Assembly (NCBI GenBank): GCA_021234155.1
Contig: JAJEKV010000042.1
Location: 2,107,257-2,171,256 of the forward strand
Direction: 5' to 3'
Origin: Isoetes taiwanensis
Taxonomy: Eukaryota > Streptophyta > Lycopodiopsida > Isoetales > Isoetaceae
Length of the DNA: 64,000 bases
Shown here piece after piece: positions 42,155-56,100 of this stretch. The notes under the pieces were generated by a model. That model saw nothing but the letters and a program-made list of their open reading frames with translations, searched no databases and was not told the origin of the DNA. Within the stretch, counting starts at the first letter, position 1; every line of letters starts with the position of its first letter. The translations under genes were made by a program, and so were the position numbers.

Positions 42155-45100
42155 CTAGTCAATCTCACGAAACAGAGCCCTAACCCAATCGTGTAGCCCG
42201 CAAGTGAGGGCATAAAACCGCACAATGCTCCACGCCTCATGATGAAGGCCACAACAAGGGCGAGAGGGCTCACACCCGCCTAAGCCCGACTCACAAGGGC
42301 ATTCACCACGATCTGGCCCGGTGTACCACCACCCGCCGCGAAGCACCCCTAACCTTCGATGGGAGAAGTGAGCTCCATGTCCACGCCCAAACCGAAGCGC
42401 CATCGAGAACACGGAAGTCGCAGAGACCACTTGCCCGAAGGGGCGGTGTGTCATGAATAGCCGGCACCGGTAAGAAGACCGCACAAAGCAAGAAGTCACA
42501 ACATCCGGATGAACCTTCCAAACCTGCACCACCACATCATCCACGAGGGACTATAGGTATGTGTAGCGGAATACTCCCGCCACGTGCTCCCGGAGATAGC
42601 CCGGTCCACACGCCCTCAGCGAAAAGCGAGCTCGAAAGAACTCCCATGAAGCTAGTTGACCACCCCAATACCAATCCTCCAAGGTGAGCACAGCGGCTCG
42701 CCTCCAAGCGGGCTCAGCGTCCAGAGCATGCACGATGGCGACCAAGGGCAAGTCTTGCAGGGGGTAGAGGAACCCACAAGAAAGGAGAAGAGTGGTGATA
42801 AAGCGAGGCATAATCTGTTTGGAAGAGCACACGCACATGATCCCAAGCCCGCAACACTCCTCAGAAGAAAAGGGGATGCATGTGGGAAAGGTCGGAGACC
42901 ATACAACAAATGCCTGAGGGCAACTCCACATGCATGACGGCTTCCCAAATGCCACACAATGGCGAAGAGATGCAACAACAAATACCAAGCACTGGGAGAA
43001 GATGCTCCATCACGCAAAATGCTCCAAACAAACTTGGAGACCAACACCTTACTATGCAGTGCCAAATCCGAATGGCCAAGCCCCCATCCTCCCGGGGCGG
43101 AGACACTTCCACCAAGCCACTTTAACAACCGCCCTTCATCATCCCCCCCCCACACAAAATTTGAACAATCTTATCCAAAGCACGTATCTTACCCTCGGGA
43201 GCTAGCATCGCAGATCTTTGTATACACATGAGTGCTACAAAGTAATTGACTTGGCAATAGTGATCCCACGCCATGGACAACTTGCTACCCTTCCACCAAT
43301 TGAGGTGTTTTACGCAGCCCCCGCAAAATCTCATCCCACACCCTCCCCATGGAAACATCCCTCCAAAGGGAATACCCAACGACTTAGTACACACATTACC
43401 GGAAGCACCTTCCAAGGGAATAGAGCCAAACAAGGGGAGTATGAGTCACCGGGCCCATAATGCGGAGCACTTACCCCAATTGAGAAGAATGCCCGAGGCC
43501 AAGGAGAAAGTATCCAACAAACCCTTCACATTCCGCAAATTCCTCTCTTCTGCCACCAAGAAGAGGAAAGTATCATCGACAAACTGGTTAATAATCTGCT
43601 GGCTACCATCCTGCATCCGAAGCCCATCCACTACTCCCTCCTCCACTGCAGCCAAAAACAACTGCGACAGTGCCTCCGCCACAATCGTAAACAAAAACGG
43701 CGCCAAAGGGCACCCCCGACGCACCCTCCGCCTAAGGAGAAAAAGCGGAGGGTTCACCCGGCGCACACCACCAGAGTCGTGGCCGACCTATGCGGCTTCA
43801 TGATCGTCTCTTCAAAAGCGTGGACCACAGCCCAACGCTAACATCATGGCAGACAAGAACTGCCAACGGACACTATCGTAAGCTTTGGCAAAGTCAAGCT
43901 TAAGATAGGCAACATCTTGACCTGTTCTTCTGGCCCAATAAAGGCCCTCATAAGCTGCGGCAACATTAGTCAAAATGTTCCTCCTGGGGACAAACCAGAT
44001 CGCACCTTACTAATGGAAGAAGTCAACACCGCTTCAACTTTCTGCCGGGGCTTTTCGCAATAATCTTATACACGAGAGGACAACAAGGAGATAGGCCTCC
44101 AATCACTAATAGTAAAAGGTCGCTTAACCTTAGGAATCAAGGAAATGCATGCGGTATTCAAGATCCTATCCATTTGAGAAGACTTGACAACTCAAGGTAC
44201 ACCTGGTACACCCGACTCACCAGCCCACTCCCAATAAGTCCGAAAGAACTCCAGGGGATGCCATCCAGCCCGGGACATTTATCCTTGGCCATGCACATAC
44301 ATGCCGCCGCTAAATCCCTCTCGAGAGCTCGCCCAAGCTCTCACGCTTTAACTTGACCCCCAAAACAAGCTCCCGCATCTCTCGCTCATAGGGAAGAGTG
44401 TTGTCGCGAAAAACCCCGAGAAATGGGCATGCACATACCTCTGCAAATCAGCGGGATCCTCCAAAGTCCGCCATCGAGGCAAAGCAAGGGACGCCATAGA
44501 TGCCGTGATATCGCCGCCACCCTTAGCGCTCAAGAACACCAAGCGAACTTGTGTCCCCCTCCTTCAACCGGTAAGGGCCGCCTTCACACGCGTGCCTCCC
44601 GCACTTTAACTCGCTCTAGAGCAACAATACGCTGCAACACCGCATTCTCCCTAATGCCATCGGAAGGTCATTTCGAATCCTCCAACTCCCTCGATAGAGA
44701 CCATGTAACTCCCCGCCCTCCTCGCTGCACACGCCTACCAAAGACCTTGGCCAAACGCTTCACCCACGGCCAAGGCGGTCCACCATACCAGACATACCCT
44801 TCAGAGATGAAAAGGTATCAAGCCACAACTCCTGGCACTGGGCCGAGAAATCCGCATCAGCCAGAAGCCGGGTGTTCAAACGGAACACTGTCCTAGAGGG
44901 CCGAGAGGCAACTGCACCTATTTGGACACAACCTCGAGGGTAATGATCAGAAATGGAGGTAGACCAGAATGTTACTCGGGCGCCAAAGAGGGCACATCAT
45001 CCGGTACAAGCATGGGGAAGCATAACACCGGTCATGCCTAGCATACGCCCGCCCGCACCAATCGCCTATTACAATAGGTGAAAGACAAGTCCCCAGGGAC

Positions 45101-45629
45101 CTCAACCAAGGCCAAATCCTGCAACAAACGAGACCACTGGTCCCTCTCAAACCCATGCACAACCTGGGTTCCAGAACCAGAGCGATCCTCTACTCGCTCT
45201 ACCATATTGAAGTCCCCTAACAACAACAAAGCGACACTGCAACCCACCAAGGGCTCAAGAACTTATTCAACCGTGGCCCATAAAGCACCCCGGCCGAGAA
45301 GGCCGATTAGGGGCATAAACATTAACAATCCCCCACTCTTGCCCTCCCTCCAACCACTTAATTATTGCCCACCGACCAAAACCTGCTGGCTGCAGAGTAA
45401 CGTGACACCGCACATCCATCCTCCAAGCAATAAGAGTACCCCCACTAGTCCGCCCAGAAGAAGAAGCAATAGAGGCAAACTGCCTACCAACCATATTCAT
45501 GAGCCTAGACATATCACCCCTGTGACACTTATGCTCCTGAATGCAAACAATATCGGGGATGCAACCGCGAAGTGCCAAAGAAACACGGGCCCTCTTACTA
45601 CTAGAGGACCGCACCCCGCGACATTCCAA
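42155..45629 (-). pseudogene. L1 ORF2: endonuclease, reverse transcriptase, zf-RVT (frameshifted)
   Basis: From the 5' side, the apurinic endonuclease begins at 45629 with RGCIPDIVCIQEHKC and GGTLIAWRMDV. It continues with LLLLGDFNMVERVEDRSG (45038-45250). The reverse transcriptase has a DFAKAYDS block near 43900, then RRGCPLAPFLFTIVAEALS and the active-site FVDDTFLFL in 43446-43766, followed by LLNWGKCSALW. A PPREDGGLAIR block lies near 43100. The C-terminal zinc-binding region, with C-X-C...H...C spacing and ending CGLHDWVRALF, is at 42155-42300. The protein copies element RNA at a nicked target. Frame changes between blocks show many indels, so no active enzyme is expected. Confidence 0.82.
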
Positions 45630-45832
45630 CTAAGGATCGACCTATTCATCCCGGAAGAGAAGTGTCCCACCCCACATGCCTATCCACCGGGCCATCAGCC
45701 CACTCCACAGAGTCATCATCTAGAGCGGAGGATTAATCACAAAGAATGTGACCCACGGCCGCTCTCTCGTGAGATTCCACTTCCAACACGTGTTGGAAGT
45801 TCCCGTGCACCTCCATAGAGTCATGGGCCACA

Positions 45833-47483
45833 CTAGTCTCTACCTCCACCCGGGCTGCTCCCAGCCACCTCATGCTCGGCAAGACATACCGGCACGGGAC
45901 ATCCCCACCCGGGATCACCGGCCCCTCCCACGCCCTGCCCCCTCGGACCTAGCCACAACCAAATCATCCGAGCCCTCCCCTCGAGCCACCACGCCCCTAG
46001 CCCGCCATCCAATGGGGGCTGCCAAAGCAAGCCTGCCCGGCCTCGCCCCACACCACCTCTCCCAACCACACCACCTCGTCCAACTCCATTCAGCGCACCA
46101 CGGAGTCCCTGCATGCATTGCCTCAGGAATAGAGGAATCCCGGGCACCTGCATAAGCACCCGCAACCCCTACCACATCACAACCACCAGCAGGATCATCA
46201 ACATGGTCAGCTGGTAGCACAATAGATGGAAACATCCGCCGGATCTCAGAGCCATTCAAAAGCTTCAATCGGAAGAGAAAATGCCAGGGACCACTACGCA
46301 CTGGAAGAGAAGTGGGCAAAGGCTGCAAAGCAGGCAGAGCAACACATATCTTGGGGACCTGCACAATAGAATGAGCCAAATATACACCCAGGCCATTAGC
46401 CATAGAAACCAAGAAATCAGGCACCATCGGATCGGGAGGAAGATCCCGAATCACGGAACCAACACGGATTTTTAATCCATTGCCAAAGAACTGGTAGACA
46501 TTGCTGGAGTATAATACTGATACAACACATAAGATTCACCCAAAGTATCCACCCCTCGACTAACCAATTGTCGCACGGAAGACTCAGCCTCAAACATGAT
46601 TATGAAAAAATTATTTGGTAGGAATTTTGAGGACCGATAATTGGCAAACCAATCCGCCTCGGATGTCCGGCAAGCCAAGAGCTAAACCTCCTCGTGTCCA
46701 ATATGTAACCCGTGAAGTAACCCAATACCGCAAATGAAACTAGATTCTCAATGGTCCGACATGTCGGTATGATCAATATCTATCCATGGAGTCTCCGGAA
46801 GAGCACTGCAGTCAATAGAGTGATGATCCTCCACAAATTTCGAGCCTCTTGAACACGGGCAGTCCTACACTCGGAGCCTTGCGCTTGATCCAATCCCGAA
46901 AACCCCGGCCGAAAGTGATGCGAGCAACAAGGTGTCATTGCTCGCGCAAAAGCCAAGCAAGACAGAGTTGGGGCTGCCGCCCGGCATCTTGAGAGGTATC
47001 CGGGGCACCCCGGGGAGGCACATCAGCCTACATGCACCCTAGAAGAGGGCGCATCACCGCAAGTGATCCCTTCCCAAACAGGGGAAGAGGGCATCCGCAT
47101 CCGGCCAAAGGGGGCATGCTTGATGGGATCAAGACCGAGTCTCCAAAAACACAATCCATTGGGGTCTCAGAATTATATTGAGAGGAAGAGCAATCCACAT
47201 ACCTCTCAACCGAAGGGGATTCCAAGAGCTCCCTCATCTCTGCCACCAATTGCATGCCACTTCCTACAGGCCCCGCCTCTTCATGCATGCCGAGACCCAC
47301 GCCCTTCCCCTTTACTGGAGGATTCTTCCTCCTCGCCATCTCCCTTGGCTTCAGCCCCAAGCCATGAGGCTCAATCAATCCCCCATCAGCCTGTCTGGCA
47401 GGAGCCATGACATCCGCACCAGTCCGGAAATCAGCTGTTTGCGGCAACAAACCACACGCAAAACAGCTGATGCTATACACCAC
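45833..47483 (-). pseudogene. L1 ORF1 nucleic-acid-binding protein (frameshifted)
   Basis: The 5' frame (47028-47483) contains ARRKNPPVKGKGVGLG. The next (46472-46678) has WFANYRSSKFLPNNFFIIMF. The third (45915-46454) has a VRDLPPDPMVPDFLVSMANGL-like stretch. The middle blocks resemble the DUF4283-type core of plant L1 ORF1 proteins (my recollection of the family). The tail at 45833-46165 is rich in glycine and arginine. No cysteine knuckle is clear. The order before ORF2 and the shared strand support the assignment. Confidence 0.65.
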
Positions 47484-47604
47484 CGGAAAGAGCTCGGAAC
47501 AAGCTTTCCAACGAGCCTAAGCACGCCGAAATCTGACACCAGATAAGAGAGATATCGCCGATCAAAGTTTCGCCGTCAGAACCCCAACCGCCTTCCCCTT
47601 AGCA

Positions 47605-47622
47605 TCTGAGTATTGGACAATT
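47605..47622. repeat. target-site duplication, right copy
   Basis: Identical to 41724-41741. Joining the flanks gives the pre-insertion site. Confidence 0.92.
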
Positions 47623-48064
47623 GATTATATGAGCTAACGTGTTTGTACTATTGTGAGATTTCTTCAAGGCTATTCTAGGTTTCGTTAAAGTATCTATAAA
47701 GATTCCCATTAGATATTATTAGATACATAGAAAGTCCTGAGACTTCTTTTAGTACTCGAAATTTCATAGAGATTTTATAAAGGATCCAACTTTGTGTGGA
47801 GTGTACAAAGCTGAAGTTATGTATTATGCTCTCCATCAATTTCCTTCTCTAAGATGCCCTTAATGGATGGCTGTGAACATGGGATAATAGAGCATATGTA
47901 AATCTAGATCTAAGTTAATCTTGGAGCCCCTCCTTCCTTCCCCCATATTTTAGCAACTTATATAAACTACGATTTAAATTTAATTGAAACGCTCCCTCCC
48001 TTCCATCGGTTGTTTTTTGGGTTGCCCCTAGGGGGGCAAACCCTTGTTTATGTGGGGTTTATGG

Positions 48065-48102
48065 CATATCCTAGGTATATGCTAGAATATACCTAGGATA
48101 TG
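48065..48102. repeat. perfect 16-bp inverted repeat
   Basis: CATATCCTAGGTATAT and its exact complement are separated by 6 bases. Just upstream, TTGCCCCTAGGGGGGCAA forms another short palindrome. No gene ends nearby. Confidence 0.85.
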
Positions 48103-49226
48103 CTGATGACTGCTCAAAACCTACTATTTGCTGTAAACTCTCGGTCACCTGCGTTCTGGATCCAGGATGCTCCAACCGAGTAACTGGCAGGCAAATACTG
48201 AGTGCGTGAATGAAGGTATAATAGCAATCGTTTTTTGCAGTGCCATAAATCTAGAACCGTTGTGAATAACTTCTTCTATAGCTCCAACCTATTCAGAAGC
48301 TTTTGCAACTTTGAAAGTTCCTTGCTTTTGGAATGTTGAAATCTGCCCTTTTGGTTTGAAGAACTTCTCATGAACTTCGTTGTGGTCTGTGGTCTTTGAA
48401 TTTATTCAAAATGCTTTCACAGAACCTGTTTTGCAAATTCTGCAGCTTGATATGGTAATAGCAGTAAGTGCAACCATTTTTCCTGCTATTTAGAAGCCCA
48501 TAGTGAATCCACATCTGGAGGTTAGTTTTGAGAGGACATCATGTATACCGAGCGTTTTGGACCAGCTCATTTGTGTGGCTCATGTACTTTGATTTATTTC
48601 ACCCATTTGTGCTATGAATTTGGAAAACATGTACCTAGCAGTTTTTATAGGTTGTTCTCTAAGCTTTCCAATGCATGCTCATGCTTAAGAAGTGGAGCTC
48701 TCTTGTTGAAGTTATGACCCTGTGACTATTCTGCTGTAGGATCAGAGCAGCAAATGCACTTTGTTATATTTGACATATTTAGACTAGGAATTTGAAAATT
48801 GTGTGCCTAGTATTATTTTTAGATCTTCCCTTGAGCTTTCAAACGGATGCTCCAGTTGGTGAAACAGAGCTTGCACGTGCAAGGTATGCCAATATTACCA
48901 TATTAATCTATTTTTGTTTATTTTAGAGAGCTTACAGTTTAAGCACTTATCTATGGACTACATGGCCTGGCTAGGGAAAGCTGTGAAGAATTTCAAGTAA
49001 CATGCCAGGCTATGTTTGTGCTTGGAGTGGCCTAAATGTACAACTGCTTCTAAATCGTAGGCTTGACTTTTAGGCAGGCCCATGAGGAGATTCATCTCCG
49101 GCATACAGCTAGTTCCTTTATATAGACTGTCAGGCAAGGAAAACCATCGATGCAAACAGACATATCGCAGCCCAAATACTATTTGCAGCCGTTAAAGGTT
49201 ATAGATACTTAGTTATAGTTCTCCTA

Positions 49227-52200
49227 TATGGCATTTCAATTCTATGCCTTGTGGATCTTACGTATATGTGTTGGCGATGCATTGCATGTGTCGGTGATGC
49301 AAGTAAGAGAGGTAAGACAGGAAATTAATGCTGAGAACATATGCATAGATAGTTAGTTATAGAATAAGGAGTCTGCCAGCATCGACTTGCCATTTTTTCT
49401 GCCGGCTTCCAAGTTGTGGTGTCTTTATGGAGATGAATGACGGTTCTGTGTAAATGATTACTCGTGAATGTGTCTCAGTTAGAAGCACCAAGGTAATAGT
49501 AATATTTCATTGCAGTGCCATAAATCTTGACTTCTTATTCTTGCATTACAAATGCTTTCATGTGGTATTGTCGAGATTGTGGAAGCGAATTCTATGTGAG
49601 TGCTGGGTACTCTAGCGTATTTGTATTGGCTTTGTATCCAGTCTGTTCGTGGCATTGAGCTACCTAAAGCACGGAACACATAAATTGGCATGATTATTGT
49701 GTTTCCTAAAAGCCTTCTTAAGAACATTACTACTTAAATAATGGTAGAAAAAGCTCATGTGCAATGAGCCAAACATACATAGTCTGTTCACAAGGCATTT
49801 CTTAAAATGTACACCACTGGTTGTAGAGTTTATTGAGAGTTTATAGTCTCTTTAGACATTTGCTGACTATTGTATGCTTTGGCAATGCAGGCATTGAAGA
49901 TATGGCCGACATATTGAAGATATTGGAAACATGGGAAAGAAAATAGGTATATATTATTCATCCAGTCCCCCAAAATTGAGAATGCATAGCTGGATCTTAT
50001 TGCATGAAACTAACCATTTGCCCAAAATGTAGATGCACCGTAATGAATCGCCTCCCTAATGCTCCACGAAATAGGGAATATGGCGTCTTGCATCTGGCTT
50101 CACCTGTAAAAGCAAGAGCTAAATCTGAGAACATTGAAGGCTTTGCCCGGTTTGATTTTGCAAGGCGCCTTGCATAGGGATGAATGCAACATAGGATCTA
50201 ATATTTTATAGTTTCGCCATCCTAGGACACAGTAATTGTCATCTGTTAGGCACAGTAGTTTCACCGTCTGTTATATCAAACCTCTAGATTCGTTCTAGTG
50301 AAGGTATAGCACAAACTTTCTATACATTTCGGCATGCAATACTATGTTTTCTTTTTTTTTTACTTGTCCAAGACATTCAAACTCATGCCGCTCACTGCTT
50401 ACTCGGCATGGTAAATCAGCAAGAAGTTGTACCCTAGTTCTGGATTGAGCTAAGGGGCATTTACCATGTTCATATTCTAACTATGTGCTTACTATAAGTG
50501 CCAGGCTCTCTAACATCAATTTGCTACTTTAGTTTTCTGTGGACATTGGAGAAAGGAGCAAAGAAGTGTGCATTTCAAGTATATTCTCATAACGAACAGG
50601 CAGTTAGGTTCGAGTAAAGGGGCCTTGCATGGGTTTGGGTCTGCAGATCTAGATCATATTCATGCAACTGCATTTCATTTACAATGGTAAAGTACACTTA
50701 ATTTCTTTTACCTTCGACTATCATACTTGACTAAAATAATCCAGAGATAGTTGATTGTAGAGATTTTTTACTAGAATGGCTGGAAGTAAGCTGTTATGCA
50801 TAATGCATCTTGCATCTTTTGTTTGTTAATGGTTAGAGTTTGCAGTTTGGAATGAATGCATTTGAAATGCATTCTCTGGACGATGGTCTTCATGTCCATT
50901 TTAATTCTATGCCCTGTGGATCTTAATTGTATGTGTTGGCCATGCATTGCATCGATGATGCAAGCAAGACAAAGCTTGAAACGAATTAGCCTATGTATAT
51001 GGGGTAGATTTATAGTTACAGAGTTCGGGCCTACAAGGGTTATAAGGAATGCCAGCTCTAGATTGACTTATGCAAATGGGTTATTTCCTTGCATACAGGC
51101 TAGTTATCCAAGGCACATTTCTTTAGGAATAGATGTGTTTCCGTGTCTGGATACGGTCTGAGTATGGGACCTTTCCATTGATGTGGTTTTCATGCTGAGT
51201 CCTTTAGCACTACAAAGCTTCCAGATTAGTATGTTAGTAGAAGTAGATTGCTCTATTTATGCATTATCGCAGTGACATGCTTCTATTTTCGAAATCTGTT
51301 GCTAAACTGTTTGCATCTCTGAGTAGATGTTAATAATTAAACTCAGTTTCCTTCTAAAAAGATGTGTTGCTTCAAAGAAAGGGCTACTATAGATCAGACC
51401 CATGCAAGTGAAAGGCCAAAGGGGATTAATTTTGAATTCCCAGATGGAAAGAGATGATCAGAATTAGAGATGGTGGTAGAGTGCAAACCAGAACATTTGC
51501 TGACGAAACAAAAATGGGTACTCCAGATCTAAGTCCAGTAGTCCAACACTAGTGATCCAAGGCACGTTTCTTCAAGGATGGATATTTTTTGTTGCCTGGA
51601 TACGGTCTGACCATGGGACCTTTTCATTGATGTGGTTATTTTGCTGAGCCTTTAACGTTACAAAGCTTCCATATTATTATGTTCATAGAAGTAGATTCTT
51701 TTATTTTTGTGGATTGATTTGTTTGGGCATGTCAAATTATTGTACATCGCTGTGCCATGCTTCTATTTTCCGGATTTGTTGCTAGACTATGCACCCTTGC
51801 ATCCATGAGTAGAGGTTAATAATTTATTTCAGATTCTCGTAGTTCGAATTGCTTGCATCTGCTCTGACGTGAGTAAATATTAATAATTAAAGTCAATCTC
51901 TTTCTAATTTAATCTATTTCAGATTGCGTATTTAACATTGCTTGCATCTGCTGTGGGCATACCATTCTTTGAAATTTGTTATTCAGGGTTTGGCATCAAA
52001 TTGGGATGTGCCTAAGCTAGTGTGTTTAATCTAGGATTTTATCCTATTTAATGTGATGGTTTGGTTTGTTGCAGGGCAATCATCTGGAGATGTGCCATCA
52101 TGCTTGTGGTAGGGCGTGCATATTTTGAAGCCCATCTGCATGTTGCTGCTAGGGCGTGCATAGTAAAGTTGTCATACGGCTGGTGAAATTACTACATGGG

Positions 52201-52660
52201 CGAAGATATTGTTGTTTGTAACTTATCCAGGGTTTGAGATCAAATTGAAGTGCATGTAAGTTAGCAAATTGAAAGTGTATGGTTATTGCTAGGCTCATTT
52301 TCCCCGTGGTCATGCATGTTTTCTTGGGATAGACTTTAGTTATTGGAGCCCCACTTGGAGAGATGCTGCTGAGCTTTGTATATTCTGCAGCTTCGTGCCA
52401 GGCAAGAATTGTTCGTCTAACAGGCATGTTTATACTATGACATGTGTGATGCAGCTCAATAAACTAGTTGCTTCGCCTCCCATGGCCATGTATGTTTATT
52501 GAACTCGGATTTTGAAAGTTGCCATACCGGTAGTGAAATTATGACATGGCCTTACTGTTAGTGTGTTTTGGGTGTGTGAAATTATTGTGCATTGTAGTGG
52601 CATGTCTATTTTGCAGTTTTATTGCTAGGCTGTGCATCCTTGGATCTCTGGGTGGAACTG
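49227..52660. repeat. local duplications in an AT-rich region
   Basis: AATTCTATGCC-TGTGGATCTTA and the following 120 bp occur at about 49227 and 50900. A longer stretch (GATACGGTCTGA, CATTGATGTGGTT, CAAAGCTTCCA) occurs at about 51110-51320 and 51550-51810, a 440-450 bp offset, with a partial third copy near 52560-52660. No coding function is seen across 47623-56100. Confidence 0.65.
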
Positions 52661-55600
52661 AACGCATCCTTGCATTACCATTCTTTATAAGATGTAAATA
52701 GGCTAGTATGTTTAAGCTTGGATTTTAAATCTGTCTGCATGCTTTGATGATACATATGCTAATGGAACGATGCTATTTCTTAGATCTGCCGTGAATTACT
52801 ACATAGATCGAGATATCGTTCTTTAAAGCTAGTATGTTTAAGCTTGCATTTTAAATCTGTCTATGGAAAAATGCTGCTATGTCATTGACAATTTTACAAA
52901 CATCACACTATGGTTAATTAGCCTTTTAAATTACAATTCGTTTGGCATTAAACAATCTTCCTCCCCAGGCATCTACATCTATGTCTATTGTAAAAAGCTC
53001 TTGTTTGAAGTTGAATCCAAATTAGTGACATAATTTAAATGTATGCGGCCGATTAGTCTTACTTACTGTAGTGCTTCAACAATTTACGTGCAGAAGAACA
53101 AGATTAGCACACTCATGTGCCCTGCGCATTGCAATTGTTGTTTTCCTAGGCAACCCTTTACTATCGATGTGTGTGCAACATGCCTTTCTTCTAGTGCGAC
53201 CTTTTCATTTTAGTATATCACATATATTTTATTCAAATACAATGGTATTAGAAGTTTAAGTAAAAACTATCTAAATATGGATGGCCAAAATTCCTTTTAC
53301 AAGAAAAAAGCTAATTATCTTGGCTAAATAATATTGTCCAACAAGATTCACCTAGGTTTCTACGACTATTTACAAGTCAGAAAATATGCAACATGAACAT
53401 TCTCAAAAACCTATAGTTTGTCATGTCCAAACAAAATTTGGCCTTAATGGTAACCTTGTTAACAGGCAAGACAAATAACAGAAATTTCCTAATAGACGTT
53501 AATAATTTACACAGATAATCATTAAGACGGTGGTGCATTTGAATATACTAGCCCTATGTTGTTTCAAACTACAATGCGACGTGTCTAAAGCTCAGATATA
53601 ATCATCTCAAGTTGGATAAAAAAAAAATCTTGGTGTGCGTCACAAAGAACTTTCAAGCTTGAATGTTTTCAGCTTTTTCTTCTATTTCACCTTCCCTTTC
53701 CCAACCCTTTGCCCCAATTATTATGGAAGGCCATAATTCCAAGGAGAGCAATCAAGATCAATCATCCTAAAACCGCTGACCTACTATTTTTCCCAAGCCT
53801 GCCCTACTGCTAGTTTCTTTTCTTTTCCTTTTTTTTCTAAGCATCTAAACTTTATGTCAACGACCTTATATGCCCTTTTTCTAAGCAACGTACACATGAG
53901 AGGACCTACATGTCATTCGTTTCTCACTTCCCTTCTCGAAAAGAAGATGTTACGGTCCTAGTTTGGTTGAACATCCATGTTGTACTATAGCTCTCATACG
54001 TACTCTATGTTATTTCAAGCTTATAAGATTGATTATGAACATTATAAATGGACCCATTAACTAACTCCCCATGCACAACTTTTTACATATCATGGTAAAC
54101 AACTCCATATATAGTCACTAAGTAAGGTGGCCATGTTCTATTTCAACATCCCTAGAAATATAATTTGCAAGGGTATTGCATCATTCCCTCTAACTATAAG
54201 CTAGAGATTATGCAAGTCATTACATCTCAAACTTGAGTTATAGGAATCCAACAACACATCTAGACAATAAGTTATGACTCAAGCACTCTCACATCATATT
54301 GATACCATTCTTACACCATATCAATGAAATTCTAGATTAGCACTCTTGGTCTTGGCCATCCACGAGTCCAAACTTAAAATATAGAAACTGCACTGCACCC
54401 CCTGCATCAATGCTCATATATGGCTATGATTTCTAAAGCTGCCATATCTAAGTCTTGGAACTGTTGTGGATGCTTTAGAAGATAAAAAAAAAAGCAAACA
54501 CATCCTTAGGCCATCATAGGGCAACCCTCCGTGCGCAGCACCTTGTTTTATTATACATGAACTCATAGACAACATCAATCATAGTGTGGTGATTGCTTTT
54601 GGCTTATGGCTCTGGCAACATAAGCAAAGTATAAGAGGAGCATTTTACGCACTAGTCTTTGGCATGTTCTCCGTAGGTACGCACGATCGGGAAATCTTCC
54701 ACATGTATGAAAGATGTTCGATTAAGATATATCCATGAAACTTTGTTTGACTTAATTATGTTGTATGGGATTTCTTTTGCCACAAACCGTCTGGTGACCA
54801 TGGAAACTAGCTTGCATGCAATCTTCTTCAAATATTTGCAATGTAAATAAAAGCCAAATATGAATCCCCATAAATACTATCCTATGTCTTTATGATGTAG
54901 CAAGCACCAACTCTATTTGAAGATGAACCAGACATATCGAAATTGTCGAAAATGCAGCATTATCCACAATTTGTGCACAAACTAGATATTACAAATCAGA
55001 AGCACTTTTTTGCACATTTGAAAGGGCATTCTGTTATATGATATTTCATAACCTATTATGTATTCCTGAGTGTGGATGAAGGCATAGCAGAGTCAAACAC
55101 ACCATAGAGTTCATGGATGTAATGAGTCCGTGTGAATTATATGTTGATAATTTAGAAGGTCATTCGATCCAACGGTACATATCTCTAACAGAGGTGGTTT
55201 GATCCCATGATCCATATCTAACAACTGTCGATAATTTAGAAGGCGGTCTGATCCTACTATCCATATTTAAAAGAGAATTTATGATTTGATGACTGAGACA
55301 AAAATGCATATTTTGCAGGTGTAGTTTTCTCAAGCATTGAGTCTATCATAATTGGCACTGTTTGCAAAGCAATGCATGATGAGCTTACCAAACAACTCAT
55401 GGGAAACCTCAAACATGGGTAACTTGATTACTTAGCACCTCCTCTGTCCAAATGTCCATTCATAATAATGAGCAGCACCTCTTCTATATGTGTCCATTTA
55501 CAAAAATAAGTAGGAGCCTTAAATTATAGCATTACTCCGTAGGAATTAACTTGTGTAATTATATTCTTGTTTTCGTGGATCGGCTCCACCGCTCACTTTT

Positions 55601-56100
55601 CGTTTCCCATTCTAGCATCTCGTTTGCCACTTCCCTGTTTTCCTTTTTCCTATTCTTTCTTATGAATTATTCAAAATTATAATCATTCCTCTGACTGTAG
55701 TTTATTCCCATAGTTTCCAACAATGCTCATAGAATGGTGCTTTGCAAATCATGGACAACGGGAAACTTTATTGTTTGTTATTGTAACTGCTCCAATCATT
55801 TTTTTCCAAAATGTTTGCATTGAAAAACTGAATAATGCACCCTTTTTTTTTAATGACGTCAGACTTTATTTAATCATAAAATAAAAAACAAGTGCAAATG
55901 CAAAGACAGGAATAAAATCTCAGCGGATATATGCAGAGACTCACCAAGTGAAGCAACCTGCCTAAGCATAAGAGCGCATATCCAAATACTCTTCAAAGAT
56001 CAATTGCCTCTAATGAGGGGCAAGTGAAGAACAATAGTACAGTGTAGCAATGTGACCTTGAGCTTCTTGGAGAACACGGTTATTTGCCACATCCAAACCT
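52661..56100. other. AT-rich intergenic, nothing recognised
   Basis: No ORF of note, RNA gene or structured repeat is recognised. Confidence 0.45.

Larger units (their letters stand above)
41742..47604 (-). mobile_element. nearly full-length L1-type LINE
   Basis: A perfect 18-bp duplication (41724-41741 and 47605-47622) brackets the insertion. The T run at 41742-41751 is the minus-strand poly(A) tail. On the minus strand from 47604 come ORF1, then ORF2 with endonuclease, reverse transcriptase and zf-RVT, in the plant L1 order. At about 5.86 kb it is close to full length. Its base composition is clearly richer in G and C than the flanks. Both ORFs are broken by frameshifts. Confidence 0.9.

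Noticed and set aside
43273-43803. Plus-strand 176-residue frame
   Set aside because: It is antisense to the L1 reverse-transcriptase FVDD region.
45078-45818. Plus-strand 246-residue frame
   Set aside because: It is antisense to L1 ORF2, whose endonuclease motifs are clear on the minus strand. GC-rich sequence keeps the opposite strand open.
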